Shown: positions 8,848 to 18,544, numbered from the stretch's first letter. The stretch is DNA of 64,000 nt from Tenacibaculum pacificus (GCF_027941775.1 NZ_CP115917.1:343001-407000), one strand, 5' to 3'. A program made the numbers and translations. Notes: generated by a model from the sequence alone, not told the origin.

Positions 8848-9982
8848 ATTATATAAAGTTGCGCCACGCTGGCAGTTTTTAGCCATTGATACTGATGAAG
8901 GTATTACAGGTTGGGGAGAACCAGTTTTAGAAGGTCGTGTTGATACTGTTCAAGCAGCAGTTAAAGAATTGAGCCCTTATTTAATAGGAAAAGACCCAAG
9001 TAGAATAAATGATATTTGGAATGTACTTTATAGAGGTGGATTTTACAGAGGTGGAGGTATTTTAATGTCTGCTATTTCAGGAATTGACCAAGCTTTATGG
9101 GATATTAAAGGTAAAGTGATGAATCAGCCAGTATATGAATTACTAGGTGGTTTGTGTCGTGATAAAATGAAATTATATAACTGGGTTGGAGGAGATAATC
9201 CTTCGGATGAGGTTGCTGACATCAAATTATATAAAGAAAAAGGATTTGACACTTTTAAGTTAAACGGAACAGGGAAATTGAAAATGATTGATTCTAACAG
9301 AGCAATTGATCAAGTAATTTCAAGAATAGATACTATTCGTGCTGCTTTTGGAAATACCATCGATTTTGGATTAGATTTTCACGGAAGAGTAAGTACACCA
9401 ATGGCAAGTGTATTAATTAAAGAGTTAGAACCGTATCGTCCTTTATTTATTGAAGAACCTGTTTTACATGATTATTCTGAAAATTATGCACGTTTAGCGG
9501 CTAAAACAAGCATTCCTATTGCAGCAGGTGAAAGAATGTTTAGCAGATATGATTTTAAAAGAATTTTTGAACAAGGTGGATTAGGTATTGTTCAGCCAGA
9601 TTTATCACATGCAGGAGGTATTACAGAATGTTTAAAAATAGCATCAATGGCAGAAGCTTATGATGTTGCTTTAGCACCTCATTGTCCGTTAGGACCTGTT
9701 GCTTTAGCGGCTTGTTTGGCTATTGATTTTGTATCGCCAAATGCTATTATTCAAGAGCAATCAATGGGGATTCATTATAACAAAGGAACTGCTGAACTTA
9801 TTGATTATGTGAAAAATAAAGAAGATTTTGAATATATTGATGGATACATCAAGCCTTTACCAAAACCAGGTTTAGGTGTTGTTATAGATGAAGAAGCTGT
9901 TATTGAAGCTGATAAGAAATTTGATGTTGATTGGAAAAATCCTATTTGGAGACATGAGGATGGTTCTTTTGCTGAGTGGTAA
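8828..9982 (+). CDS. dgoD: D-galactonate dehydratase
   Basis: Dehydrates D-galactonate to KDGal. 384 aa, mandelate racemase/enolase superfamily. The sequence LDFHGRV near residue 181 carries the Asp metal ligand and the neighbouring His base diagnostic of the galactonate dehydratase group; the other metal ligands are in FIEEP and AGERMF, and the second His is in APHCPLGP. Starts inside dgoA (20-nt overlap), last gene of the operon, followed by a terminator shared with eda. The DFH signature supports galactonate rather than gluconate or arabinonate as substrate. Confidence 0.94.
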   Translation: MKITGIRLYKVAPRWQFLAIDTDEGITGWGEPVLEGRVDTVQAAVKELSPYLIGKDPSRINDIWNVLYRGGFYRGGGILMSAISGIDQALWDIKGKVMNQPVYELLGGLCRDKMKLYNWVGGDNPSDEVADIKLYKEKGFDTFKLNGTGKLKMIDSNRAIDQVISRIDTIRAAFGNTIDFGLDFHGRVSTPMASVLIKELEPYRPLFIEEPVLHDYSENYARLAAKTSIPIAAGERMFSRYDFKRIFEQGGLGIVQPDLSHAGGITECLKIASMAEAYDVALAPHCPLGPVALAACLAIDFVSPNAIIQEQSMGIHYNKGTAELIDYVKNKEDFEYIDGYIKPLPKPGLGVVIDEEAVIEADKKFDVDWKNPIWRHEDGSFAEW

Positions 9983-10005
9983 AATTTTTTTTATCATAAA
10001 AAATA

Positions 10006-10052
10006 AAAAAACCGCTAACATTTATCTAAAAGATATTTGTTTGCGGTTTTTA
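10006..10052. terminator. Shared bidirectional terminator between dgoD and eda
   Basis: Stem AAAACCGCtAACA / TGTTTGCGGTTTT (one mismatch) with A-runs and T-runs on both sides. It can end the plus-strand galactose operon and the minus-strand Entner-Doudoroff operon. Confidence 0.8.
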
Positions 10053-10091
10053 AAATTTTGTCAAGGTGTTTTAATTATATTATAAAAAAAA

Positions 10092-10655
10092 TTACTTCAT
10101 CATCCAAGAACCTCCAACGCTTATAACATTTGATAAGCTTTGATAATCAGTAACAGTTTTTTCATTAACACCTCCTGTAGGACAAAATTTTACTTTTGGG
10201 AAAACATTACAATATGTTTTTAAAGCAGCTGTGCCACCAAATAAATTAGCTGGAAAAAATTTAAAAGTATCCCATCCTAATGCTAAACCTAACATAATTT
10301 CACTAGGTGAAGTTACTCCAGGAATAAAAGGAATATCACTTTCTTCTAAGTCGCTTGCCATTTCTTTAGAAATACCAGGGCTTACTATAAAGTCAACCTT
10401 TAAATCCTTTACTTTTTGTATTTGATTTTTGTGAATAACAGTTCCTACACCAACTTGTAAAACATCTCTATATTCTTTTTTAACTTTAGCAATAGCTTCA
10501 AATGATATTGGTGTTCTTAACGTTATTTCAATACATTTTATTCCTTTACTTAATAATTTTTCAACAGTTTGTGGTATTTCATCTAAACTATTAAAAGTAA
10601 CAACTGGTATTACAGGATTATTTTTAAGAATTTCTCTAATATTATTTTGAATCAT
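10092..10655 (-). CDS. eda: KDPG aldolase, C-terminally short
   Basis: Cleaves 2-keto-3-deoxy-6-phosphogluconate to pyruvate and glyceraldehyde-3-phosphate. The general-base Glu (CIEITLRT), phosphate loop (GVGTVI) and the Schiff-base Lys in FKFFPAN are all present. The protein is 187 aa and stops at VGGSWMMK, where the family usually continues for 20-30 residues of C-terminal helix. The bases after the stop are AT-rich spacer and terminator in all frames, so a simple frameshift does not explain it. Twelve bp after edd; last gene of the Entner-Doudoroff operon. Confidence 0.9.
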   Translation of the reverse strand: MIQNNIREILKNNPVIPVVTFNSLDEIPQTVEKLLSKGIKCIEITLRTPISFEAIAKVKKEYRDVLQVGVGTVIHKNQIQKVKDLKVDFIVSPGISKEMASDLEESDIPFIPGVTSPSEIMLGLALGWDTFKFFPANLFGGTAALKTYCNVFPKVKFCPTGGVNEKTVTDYQSLSNVISVGGSWMMK

Positions 10656-10667
10656 AATTTTCTTTTT

Positions 10668-12470
10668 TTAGAATAAAAAACTAGCGCCATCTTGACTAGA
10701 ACCTACTATATTCCTAATATTTCCGAATAATTCTCTTCCAGAACCTTGATTGTTTTCAATGGTTTTCTTAGCTGATTTTCTTGCTAATACAACGGTTTCA
10801 TTTAATACATTAAGTTGTCCTGTAACGGCATTTAAGCTTAGAATATCGCCTGTTTTTATTTTAGAAATAACACCACCATCTAAAGCTTCTGGCGATAAAT
10901 GTATTGCCGCAGGAACTTTTCCTGAAGCACCCGACATACGACCATCAGTAACTAAGGCAACTTTAAATCCTCTACGTTGTAAAATACTTAACGAAGGTGT
11001 TAGTTTGTGTAATTCAGGCATTCCGTTAGATTTAGGTCCTTGAAAGGGAAGTACTGCAATAAAATCTTTATCTAGTTCTCCTTTTTTAAAAGCATCCATT
11101 AAAGCTTCTTGTGTTAAAAAAACTACAGCAGGAGCTTCTATAATTAAATATTCATCTTTAACAGCTGAGGTTTTTATAACAGATTCTCCAATATTTCCTT
11201 TTAAAACTTTTAGCCCACCATCTTTAGAAAAAGGGGTTTCTACAGTTCTAATTACATTTTCGTTTAATGTTGTTTTAGAACCTTCAACCCAAATGATTTT
11301 ATCATTTTCTATTTTTGGTTCTTTTGTATATTTAGATAATCCTTTACCTAATATAGTATTTACATCTTCATGTAATAACCCGTTTTTTAATAAAGTATTT
11401 ACTATAAAACCAACACCTCCAGCAGCATGAAAATGATTTACATCAGCACTACCATTTGGATATACTCTTGCTAAAAGTGGTATAACTCCTGATAAATCAG
11501 AAAAATCTTGCCAATTAATTATAATACCAGCAGCTTTTGCCATGGCTATTAAATGAATTGTATGATTTGTAGAACCACCCGTGGCTAACAAACCAATAAT
11601 ACCATTAACTACTGTTTTTTCACTATATATCGAAGCTAGTGTATTATCAAAATCTTTTTCTTTACAGTTTTTACTGATGATTTTTACAGCCTCTTCATCA
11701 AGTAATTTTCTAAGTTGTGTATCAGGGTTTACAAAACTAGCCCCAGGTAATTGTAGTCCCATAATTTCCATGAGCATTTGATTACTGTTGGCTGTTCCGA
11801 AAAAAGTACAAGTTCCTGGAGAGTGATAAGAATCAGATTCTCCTTTTAATAATTCATCTCTATCGATTTTTCCTTCCGCAAAATTTTGACGAATTTGAGC
11901 CTTTTCATCATTACTAATTCCTGTTTCCATAGGACCACTAGGCATAAATATTGCAGGTAAATGTCCGAATTTGAGTGAACCAATTATTAATCCAGGGACT
12001 ATTTTATCACAAATACCAAGATTAATAACGCCATCAAACATATTGTGAGAAAGTGCTATTGCAGTAGATAATGCAATAATATCTCTACTAAATAAAGACA
12101 ATTCCATACCGTCTTGTCCTTGAGTTACCCCATCACACATTGCAGGAACTGCTCCAGCAACTTGTGCTGTTGCTGTATGCTTTTCAGCATATTCTCTAAT
12201 CATTTGAGGATAATTCTCATAGGGTTTGTGAGCAGATAACATATCGTTATATGCCGTAACAATTCCTAAATTAGGGGTTATATATTCAGATAATTCATTT
12301 TTAACACGTGTGCTACAAGCAGCAAAACCATGTGCTAAATTCCCGCAACTTAAAGTGTTTCTTGAAACTTCTTTAGAAAAAGCCTTTTGCATTTGTGTTA
12401 AATACAGTTGACGAGAATTTTTACTTCTTTCAATTATTCTATTGGTAACTTCTGAAATTATCTTATTCAT
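10668..12470 (-). CDS. edd: Phosphogluconate dehydratase
   Basis: Dehydrates 6-phosphogluconate to KDPG, the defining step of the Entner-Doudoroff pathway. 600 aa, normal length for the IlvD/Edd family. Iron-sulfur cluster cysteines are seen in MCDGVTQGQ and LGICDKIVPG, with a further Cys in PGTCTFFGTANSNQ, an Edd-type signature. The C-terminal VTDGRMSGASGKVPAAIH segment is characteristic. Encoded between pgl (12 bp upstream) and eda. Confidence 0.96.
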   Translation of the reverse strand: MNKIISEVTNRIIERSKNSRQLYLTQMQKAFSKEVSRNTLSCGNLAHGFAACSTRVKNELSEYITPNLGIVTAYNDMLSAHKPYENYPQMIREYAEKHTATAQVAGAVPAMCDGVTQGQDGMELSLFSRDIIALSTAIALSHNMFDGVINLGICDKIVPGLIIGSLKFGHLPAIFMPSGPMETGISNDEKAQIRQNFAEGKIDRDELLKGESDSYHSPGTCTFFGTANSNQMLMEIMGLQLPGASFVNPDTQLRKLLDEEAVKIISKNCKEKDFDNTLASIYSEKTVVNGIIGLLATGGSTNHTIHLIAMAKAAGIIINWQDFSDLSGVIPLLARVYPNGSADVNHFHAAGGVGFIVNTLLKNGLLHEDVNTILGKGLSKYTKEPKIENDKIIWVEGSKTTLNENVIRTVETPFSKDGGLKVLKGNIGESVIKTSAVKDEYLIIEAPAVVFLTQEALMDAFKKGELDKDFIAVLPFQGPKSNGMPELHKLTPSLSILQRRGFKVALVTDGRMSGASGKVPAAIHLSPEALDGGVISKIKTGDILSLNAVTGQLNVLNETVVLARKSAKKTIENNQGSGRELFGNIRNIVGSSQDGASFLF

Positions 12471-12481
12471 TGTTCTTGAAA

Positions 12482-13156
12482 TTAAATACTATAATACCAC
12501 TCTATATCTTTTTTGTTATCAACAAAACTAAATATCGGAAGTGTTCGTTTATCGTTATTATTTAATACCTCATATTTCTCTTTACCTGTTGTCATCAAGA
12601 GTACTTTATTTGCATTTAATAACATTTGTTTGCTACATGTTATTCTTTGTACAGGTGCTTTAGGTGCTTTGGTATTTATAATAGCTACTTTATTTTGTTG
12701 TAAATTTTCTTCTGATGCAGGGTCAGAAGGGAATAAAGAAGCAGTATGTCCATCTCCTCCCATACCTAATAGCACAACAGTAATATCTTTAAAAACTTCG
12801 TTATACTTTTGATTAATTAAAGTAATATTATCTTTTTCATCATTGATGTTTGCTATCATTCCATAAAAATTAGCTACGGATGCTTTAGCAATTAAAAGAT
12901 GTTCTTTTATCATTTTTTCATTACTATCATTTGAATCTGTAGTAACAAATCGTTCATCAACTAAACCAATATGTACTTTTTCCCAAGGGATGTCTAATTG
13001 TGCTAATTGAGTGTACATTTTTTTAGGAGTACCACCTCCTGAAACAAGTAAATAAGCTACATTATTTAGGGTAATAGCTTTTTTTAAGGAATTTGCTATT
13101 GTAGTAGCTAATTCCTTTTCAAGTTCTTCTGTTTTATCAAAATAAAATTTTTTCAT
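12482..13156 (-). CDS. pgl: 6-phosphogluconolactonase
   Basis: Hydrolyses 6-phosphogluconolactone made by Zwf. 224 aa from the ATG at 13156 (MKKFYFDKTEELEKEL); a longer frame to 13189 would overlap zwf and lacks family similarity. The DevB/NagB-like fold shows LLVSGGGTPKKMY near residue 36 for phosphate binding, GLVDERFV near residue 66 and LLGMGGDGHTASLFP near residue 130, the Pgl signature. It starts 4 bp after the zwf stop. Confidence 0.94.
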   Translation of the reverse strand: MKKFYFDKTEELEKELATTIANSLKKAITLNNVAYLLVSGGGTPKKMYTQLAQLDIPWEKVHIGLVDERFVTTDSNDSNEKMIKEHLLIAKASVANFYGMIANINDEKDNITLINQKYNEVFKDITVVLLGMGGDGHTASLFPSDPASEENLQQNKVAIINTKAPKAPVQRITCSKQMLLNANKVLLMTTGKEKYEVLNNNDKRTLPIFSFVDNKKDIEWYYSI

Positions 13157-13160
13157 AATT

Positions 13161-14624
13161 TTAACTATGTATCTCCCAAGTATCTCCATTAGACATTACT
13201 GAATCTCTAGGTCCTGTTGTTCCTGCTTCGTAAAGGTCTATTGGTTGTTTAATTTTTTTCCAATTATCAGTAATTGATTCAATCCAAGTCCAAGCTGCTC
13301 TTAATTCATCTTCTCGCATAAATAAGGTTTGATTTCCTCTTAAAACATCTATCAAAAGTCGTTCATAAGCTTCAGGTAGTCTTTCATTAAAAGAGTCTAA
13401 ATAATCTAATTTTAATGAAATAGGTTTATATCGATATCCACCAGGACCAGGAATTTTTGTCATCTGAACAATAGATATTCTTTCTTCTGGTTGCAAACGA
13501 ATAATAAGTTTATTATTAGGAACAGTAGTTTCAGGATTAAAAATATTATGTTTAACAGATTTAAAGTTAATTACTATTTCAGAATATCGTTGTTCTAATC
13601 TTTTTCCTGTTCTTAAATAAAAAGGAACTCCTTTCCATCGCCAATTATCTACATAGGCTTTTAAAGCGACAAAAGTTTCTGTATTAGAAGCATACTTATT
13701 AATATCTTCTAAATAGGAACTAACCTTTGTTTTATTTATTTTTCCTCTAGTATATTGCCCTCTAACAGTATCTGTTTTTACAGATTCAGCATTTAACATG
13801 CGTAATGATTGTAATACTTTTAGTTTTTCGTTACGCATTTGGTCGGCTTCTACAGAAATAGGTGGCTCCATGGCAACCAAACATAATAGTTGTAATAAAT
13901 GATTTTGAACCATATCTAAAAGAGCCCCACTTTTATCATAATAACCACCTCTAGTACCAACACCTAAGTTTTCAGCAACAGTAATTTGAACATTATCAAT
14001 ATGTTCACTATCCCAAGAACGTTCAAATAAATGATTAGAAAACCTTAATACCATAAGGTTTTGTACTGTTTCTTTTCCTAAATAATGATCAATTCTATAA
14101 ATTTGTTTTTCTGAAAAAGTTTTGGTTATTTGGGTGTTTATTTCTTCAAAAGAAGCTAAACTATTACCTAAAGGTTTTTCTAAAACAACTTTACTTGTAG
14201 TGTTTACTATAGATGATTCTCTTAACGTATCGCAAATTTCAACAAATACAGATGAAGGAGTCGAAAAATAAAAAACATCTTGATAATTGCTATGCTCTTG
14301 TAAAATATTTTTTAAAGGTTGATACGTCTTTATACTATGATTTTTTATAAGAATAACAGTGATTTTAGAAATAAAATCAGCTACAACTTCCGAATTAAAA
14401 TCAATTTTTTTATCAGCGACAGTAATTTGTTCTTTAATTTTTTCGAGAAGAGGTTCAATAGGCATTTCATCTCTAATAATCACAACAATATTAAAGTCTC
14501 CTCCAATTTGTTGCTCAGCAAATCGACAAAATAATGCTGGATAAATTTTGCGCATAGCTAAATCTCCATCACCACCAAAAATTACAAAATTAAACGCTTC
14601 TAACATTTTATCTTTTTTACTCAT
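13161..14624 (-). CDS. zwf: Glucose-6-phosphate 1-dehydrogenase
   Basis: Oxidises glucose-6-phosphate to the lactone with NAD(P). 487 aa, usual length. The Rossmann motif is FGGDGDLAMRK near residue 17, the active-site signature RIDHYLGKETV near residue 177. Between the SSS symporter (9 bp) and pgl (4 bp), so it feeds edd-eda directly; no gnd is present in this window, which fits Entner-Doudoroff rather than pentose phosphate use. The presence of GGDG where many homologues have GASG is a known variant, not a defect. Confidence 0.96.
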   Translation of the reverse strand: MSKKDKMLEAFNFVIFGGDGDLAMRKIYPALFCRFAEQQIGGDFNIVVIIRDEMPIEPLLEKIKEQITVADKKIDFNSEVVADFISKITVILIKNHSIKTYQPLKNILQEHSNYQDVFYFSTPSSVFVEICDTLRESSIVNTTSKVVLEKPLGNSLASFEEINTQITKTFSEKQIYRIDHYLGKETVQNLMVLRFSNHLFERSWDSEHIDNVQITVAENLGVGTRGGYYDKSGALLDMVQNHLLQLLCLVAMEPPISVEADQMRNEKLKVLQSLRMLNAESVKTDTVRGQYTRGKINKTKVSSYLEDINKYASNTETFVALKAYVDNWRWKGVPFYLRTGKRLEQRYSEIVINFKSVKHNIFNPETTVPNNKLIIRLQPEERISIVQMTKIPGPGGYRYKPISLKLDYLDSFNERLPEAYERLLIDVLRGNQTLFMREDELRAAWTWIESITDNWKKIKQPIDLYEAGTTGPRDSVMSNGDTWEIHS

Positions 14625-14633
14625 TACTTATTG

Positions 14634-16220
14634 TTAAATAAAATAAATATAAATAGATAATACTAAAACACATATAATAATACCTAAAGAGTTGGTAAAT
14701 TTCCAAGGACTAATAGAAACTTCTTTTGTATATACTTGTACATATGCTTCTTTACGAGGTTTTAACTTACCAATTAACAGCATTATTAGTACGTTTAAAA
14801 CAAAAAGAATAGCCATTACATGTAAAAAATGAGGATAATTATCAGCACCTATTACATATGGCTTAATTATAAATTGACTTATAATGTATAAAATAGACCC
14901 TGATATAATTCCAATTTTTGCAGCAATAGCAGGTACATATTTTGTTAAAAAACCAACTACAATAATTGTTAAAATAGGAATACTATAAATACCATTAGCT
15001 TCTTGTAAATAACCAAATAATCCATCTGAAGCATAAATTAATAAAGGAGCAATACACATAGCTATTAAAGCAAGTCCAATACCAAAGGTTTTTCCTGCTT
15101 TTATAACGTTAGTTTCATTAGTTCCTTTTTTGAAATATGACTGATAAATATCAATACTAAATAAGGTAACAGAACTGTTTAAAGCAGAGTTAAAAGAACT
15201 TAAAATAGCCCCAAATAATACTGCAGCAAAAAAACCAAGCCATACTTTAGGAAGTACTTTAGAAACTAACATAGGGTAAGCTTCATCAGGGTTTACTATT
15301 TGGTCACCAAACATATGATAAGCTATAATACCAGGTAATACTACAATTAACGGCCCTAATATTTTAATAAAAGAAGCTAAAAGTAATCCTTTTTGACCTT
15401 CTTTTAAGTTTTTAGCTCCTAATGCACGTTGAATAATAGCTTGATTTGTTCCCCAGTAAAAAAGTTGTACTAACATCATACCTGTAAAAATTGTTTCAAT
15501 TGGAATAGATGATTTTGATCCTCCAATAGATTTGAATTTTTCAGGATGTTCTGTCATTAAAACAGCAATTCCATCAAATACATTTCCATCACCTACTGCC
15601 ATTAAACCAAAAATAGGAATTAACATTCCACCTATAAGTAAACCAACTGCATTTATTGTATCTGAAATTGCAACAGCTTTTAAGCCACCAAAAATGGCAT
15701 AAATACCACCTATTATTCCTATAAGCCATACGGTTATCCATAAGGCTACGCTTTTAGATACTCCAAGTAATTCAGGAACTTCAAACATACTATTAATAGC
15801 TAATGCTCCAGAATATAGTACGATAGGTAATAAAACAATAGCATAACCACTTAAAAATAAAATAGAAGTGATTGCTTTTGTTGTTTTATCATATCGTTTT
15901 TCTAAAAACTGTGGGATTGTTGTAATTCCTCCTTTTAAATATTTAGGTAATAAAAAAACTGCTGTAAGTACCATTGCTATGGCAGCAAGTGTTTCCCAAG
16001 CCATTACTAAAATTCCATCTTTAAAAGCAGCACCATTTAATCCTATTATTTGTTCTGTAGAAAGATTTGTTAATAACAATGATCCAGCTATTACAACACC
16101 TGTTAAACTTCTTCCTCCAAGAAAATAATCATCTGATGTTTTTTCATTTGTTTTCCTGGATTTATAGTAGGATATAACCGCTACTAAAATGGTAAATGCT
16201 AAAAATGTAATTATCTGCAT
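14634..16220 (-). CDS. Sodium:solute symporter (SSS/SLC5), probable hexose transporter
   Basis: Inner-membrane Na+-coupled transporter, 528 aa, with about 13-14 hydrophobic segments and the SSS signature DYFLGGRSLTG near residue 31. The SGLT-like subgroup is suggested by the long internal WGTNQAIIQRALGAKNLKEGQKG segment region near residue 257 (shown only in part), typical of sugar-transporting members. It is encoded between the GntR regulator and zwf, so glucose and/or galactose are the best substrate guesses. The sugar enters unphosphorylated; no hexokinase is in the window. Confidence 0.88.
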   Translation of the reverse strand: MQIITFLAFTILVAVISYYKSRKTNEKTSDDYFLGGRSLTGVVIAGSLLLTNLSTEQIIGLNGAAFKDGILVMAWETLAAIAMVLTAVFLLPKYLKGGITTIPQFLEKRYDKTTKAITSILFLSGYAIVLLPIVLYSGALAINSMFEVPELLGVSKSVALWITVWLIGIIGGIYAIFGGLKAVAISDTINAVGLLIGGMLIPIFGLMAVGDGNVFDGIAVLMTEHPEKFKSIGGSKSSIPIETIFTGMMLVQLFYWGTNQAIIQRALGAKNLKEGQKGLLLASFIKILGPLIVVLPGIIAYHMFGDQIVNPDEAYPMLVSKVLPKVWLGFFAAVLFGAILSSFNSALNSSVTLFSIDIYQSYFKKGTNETNVIKAGKTFGIGLALIAMCIAPLLIYASDGLFGYLQEANGIYSIPILTIIVVGFLTKYVPAIAAKIGIISGSILYIISQFIIKPYVIGADNYPHFLHVMAILFVLNVLIMLLIGKLKPRKEAYVQVYTKEVSISPWKFTNSLGIIICVLVLSIYIYFI

Positions 16221-16297
16221 ATGATTTAAGTTAAAATATATTGTTAAGTTAGTTGATTATTATTTGGTTATTTTAAATATAAATTAGGTGTAAGTTA

Positions 16298-17296
16298 TTA
16301 AATAGAGTTTCTTAAAATTAAGCTATTTGGATTTTCAATTCTTACATTTTCTTGCTTTGTAACCATTTGTGCTAAACGTTTTCCCATAGCGTTAAAATCA
16401 GTTGATATTGTTGTTATTCCTCCTTGAACAACCTCTTTTAATAAAGTGTCGTTGTATGAAATAATTCCAATATCTTTTGCTAATTCAAAGTTTAATGTTT
16501 TTATCATTTTAATGATACGAATTAAATTTCTGTCATCAGGAATTAAATAAAGGTCTCCTTTTGATAAAATTCTATTCTCGAAACTAGCTACAACTTCATT
16601 ATTAAAATGATGTTTTTTACAAAATTTATTAAAGCCTTTTAACATTCCGATTGGTTGATTGTCATCTACAAAGAGTAATATTAATTTTTTGTATGGTTTT
16701 AAATATTTTAATCCTGTTTCAAGAGATTGGAAAATATCTTTTTCGAAATTTTGATAAATAGCGGAGTATTTAAAATGCTCTTTTCCTATTTGATCTAAGA
16801 TATATACGCTGTCTTTAGGTAAAACATCTAAAATTAAATGCGTGTTTTTTAAGTTAGCAGGCATAACAATATAGGTGTTATAAATTCCAATATTATCATG
16901 TATTAATTTACTAAAAACATCTTGATTAAAGTGATGGAAAAAAATATCTACTTTATCGCCTTCGTCTAAATTTGATAAAAAAGAATTATATAAATCTTCT
17001 TTAAAGGCATTTAATTCATCAAATAATAGGAATATTTTTTTAGAAGTACTTATATTCTTGCTTTTTACATAATAGCCTTTTCCAGGAACTGATTGTATAA
17101 TCCCTCTGGATTTAAGTAAGCCATATGCTTGCAGTACGGTATCTCTAGAAATATAAAACTGTAGTTTAACTCTATTAATTGAAGGTAATTTATCTCCTTG
17201 TTTGTAGTGGCCGTTAAGAATACCATCTTCGATAGATTTAACTATCTGCTTATATTTAGGCATTCCATTATTTTCTTCAAGAATCATGAAACTCAT
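16298..17296 (-). CDS. GntR-family regulator with LacI-type sensor domain
   Basis: 332-aa transcription factor. Residues about 12-75 form a GntR winged helix (KYKQIVKSIEDGIL, LPSINRVKLQFYISRDTVLQ read in parts, GIIQSVPGKGYYV). The rest, about 250 aa, resembles a periplasmic-binding/LacI ligand domain, with a C-terminal GGITTISTDFNAMGKR segment. This layout is that of AraR of Bacillus. It heads the operon with the symporter and Entner-Doudoroff genes (77 bp gap), and a palindrome at 17333 lies 37 bp upstream. It probably senses a sugar or sugar phosphate and represses its own operon and the galactose operon. Confidence 0.88.
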   Translation of the reverse strand: MSFMILEENNGMPKYKQIVKSIEDGILNGHYKQGDKLPSINRVKLQFYISRDTVLQAYGLLKSRGIIQSVPGKGYYVKSKNISTSKKIFLLFDELNAFKEDLYNSFLSNLDEGDKVDIFFHHFNQDVFSKLIHDNIGIYNTYIVMPANLKNTHLILDVLPKDSVYILDQIGKEHFKYSAIYQNFEKDIFQSLETGLKYLKPYKKLILLFVDDNQPIGMLKGFNKFCKKHHFNNEVVASFENRILSKGDLYLIPDDRNLIRIIKMIKTLNFELAKDIGIISYNDTLLKEVVQGGITTISTDFNAMGKRLAQMVTKQENVRIENPNSLILRNSI

Positions 17297-17332
17297 AAAC
17301 GCTAAGATATATCATTAAATTATAGTAAACCA

Positions 17333-17348
17333 ACTGGTACGTACTAGT
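17333..17348. promoter_or_regulatory. Candidate AraR-like operator upstream of the GntR regulator
   Basis: ACTGGTAC / GTACTAGT, a 16-bp palindrome with 7 of 8 pairs. The GTACGTAC centre equals the centre of known AraR operators of Bacillus subtilis, whose regulator has the same domain layout. Half-sites match those at 5541-5556. Confidence 0.6.
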
Positions 17349-17403
17349 ATGTTTTGTTTTTTCTTGAGAAAATAATCTTAAATATTTTTAATTTAAAAGC
17401 ATA

Positions 17404-17439
17404 AAAAAACCTCAAAATCAGTTAAGATTATGAGGTTTA
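17404..17439 (-). terminator. Terminator after the tRNA gene
   Basis: AAACCTCA / TGAGGTTT stem with a 16-nt loop; on the minus strand it follows the tRNA 3' end by 4 bp and ends in seven T. Confidence 0.75.
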
Positions 17440-17443
17440 AACG

Positions 17444-17517
17444 TGGTCCCACCAGGACTCGAACCTGGGACCACCTGATTATGAGTCAGGTGCTCTAACC
17501 AACTGAGCTATAAGACC
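17444..17517 (-). tRNA. tRNA with CAU anticodon (elongator Met or Ile2)
   Basis: A 74-nt cloverleaf folds from the minus strand: acceptor GGTCTTA / TGGGACC with two G-T pairs, D-stem GCTC/GAGC, anticodon arm CCTGA-CTCATAA-TCAGG, T-arm with GGTTCGAGTCC, discriminator A. The CCA end is not encoded. CAU reads Met, or Ile(AUA) after lysidine modification by TilS; identity cannot be settled by eye. Confidence 0.95.
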
Positions 17518-17534
17518 GTTTTTGATTAGGACTG

Positions 17535-17542
17535 CAAATATA
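17535..17542 (-). promoter_or_regulatory. -7 element of the tRNA promoter
   Basis: Minus strand TATATTTG, exact TAnnTTTG match, 18 bp before the mature tRNA 5' end. The -33 element is weak. Confidence 0.55.
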
Positions 17543-17570
17543 CAAGTTTTTTTTAATTAGAAAAGTTTTT

Positions 17571-18544
17571 TTAAACTTTTCTGCTCATTAAATTTTCACC
17601 AAACAAACGAAGCCCATTTTTTTGAGCATCACTAATATTTAGGTGTATTAAACTTTTAAAAGACTTATTTGTGTAATATTCAATAAGTTCGTGTGTATAT
17701 TTAGGTATATTATTCTTCGAAAAAATATCAGAAACCGTCTTTATTTTTTCTGAAATATTTTCTTGTTTTTTATTGTAAAGAGTATTTAATTTTTCTTTAT
17801 CAGTATCATTTGCTACTTCAAAAGTTTTTAAATAGAGGTAGGTTTTTTTATTTTCGATAATATCTCCACCAACTTGTTTACCAAAAGTTTCAGGATTTCC
17901 ATAAGTATCTAAATAATCATCTTGTAATTGAAATGCGATACCTAAATTTAATCCGTAGTTATATAAATGTTGTGCTTGTTCATCACTAGCATCAGCAACA
18001 ATAGCGCCCATTTTTAGTGCTGCAGCTACTAAAACAGATGTTTTTAAGGTAATCATTTTAATATATTCAGCAATAGTAACATCATTTCTGGTTTCAAAAT
18101 CGACATCTAATTGTTGTCCGTCGCAAACTTCAAGCGCTGTTTTGCTAAATAATTTGGCTAGTTTTTGAAAAACAATCGGCTCGTAGTTTTCAAAATATTG
18201 ATACGCTAAAATTAACATTGCATCTCCAGAAAGTATTCCTCTGTTAATATCCCATTTTTCAGCTGAACGGTTTTATGTCCTCTTCTTAAAGGAGCATCGT
18301 CCATAATATCATCGTGTACTAGCGTGAAATTATGAAATACTTCAACAGCTAACGCCGCTGGCATTGCTTTTTTATAATCACCAGAAAAAATATCAGCAGC
18401 AATAAGTGTAAGTATTGGGCGAATTCTTTTTCCTCCTATTTGAAGAATGTAATCTATTGGTTCATAAAGGTTTTTAGGTTCTTTTATTGTTTTTTTAGAA
18501 GCTAAGTAAGATAAAAAGTCTGATTGATATTTTAGTATGTCCAA
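17571..18544 (-). pseudogene. Polyprenyl synthetase (GGPP/FPP-type), split by a +2 frameshift
   Basis: Trans-isoprenyl diphosphate synthase needed for quinone and other isoprenoid side chains. The N-terminal part (18212-18544) carries the first Asp-rich motif in VHDDIMDDAPLRRG, and the C-terminal part (17571-18218) the second in LQDDYLD. The frame breaks at 18261-18265: minus-strand GTTCAGCTGAAAAATGG where TVHEKW is expected. Removing GC (18262-18263) gives GTT CAT GAA AAA TGG GAT and then ...RGILSGDAMLIL in frame, a single 323-aa protein of normal length. All other motifs are intact, so a recent mutation or a sequence error is likely. Confidence 0.88.

Noticed and set aside
9888..10085. 65-codon plus-strand ORF over the end of dgoD
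   Set aside because: Overlaps dgoD in another frame and runs through the terminator; low-complexity Lys/Leu composition.
17444..17517. Attachment site at the tRNA gene
   Set aside because: No integrase gene or second copy of the tRNA 3' end near it.
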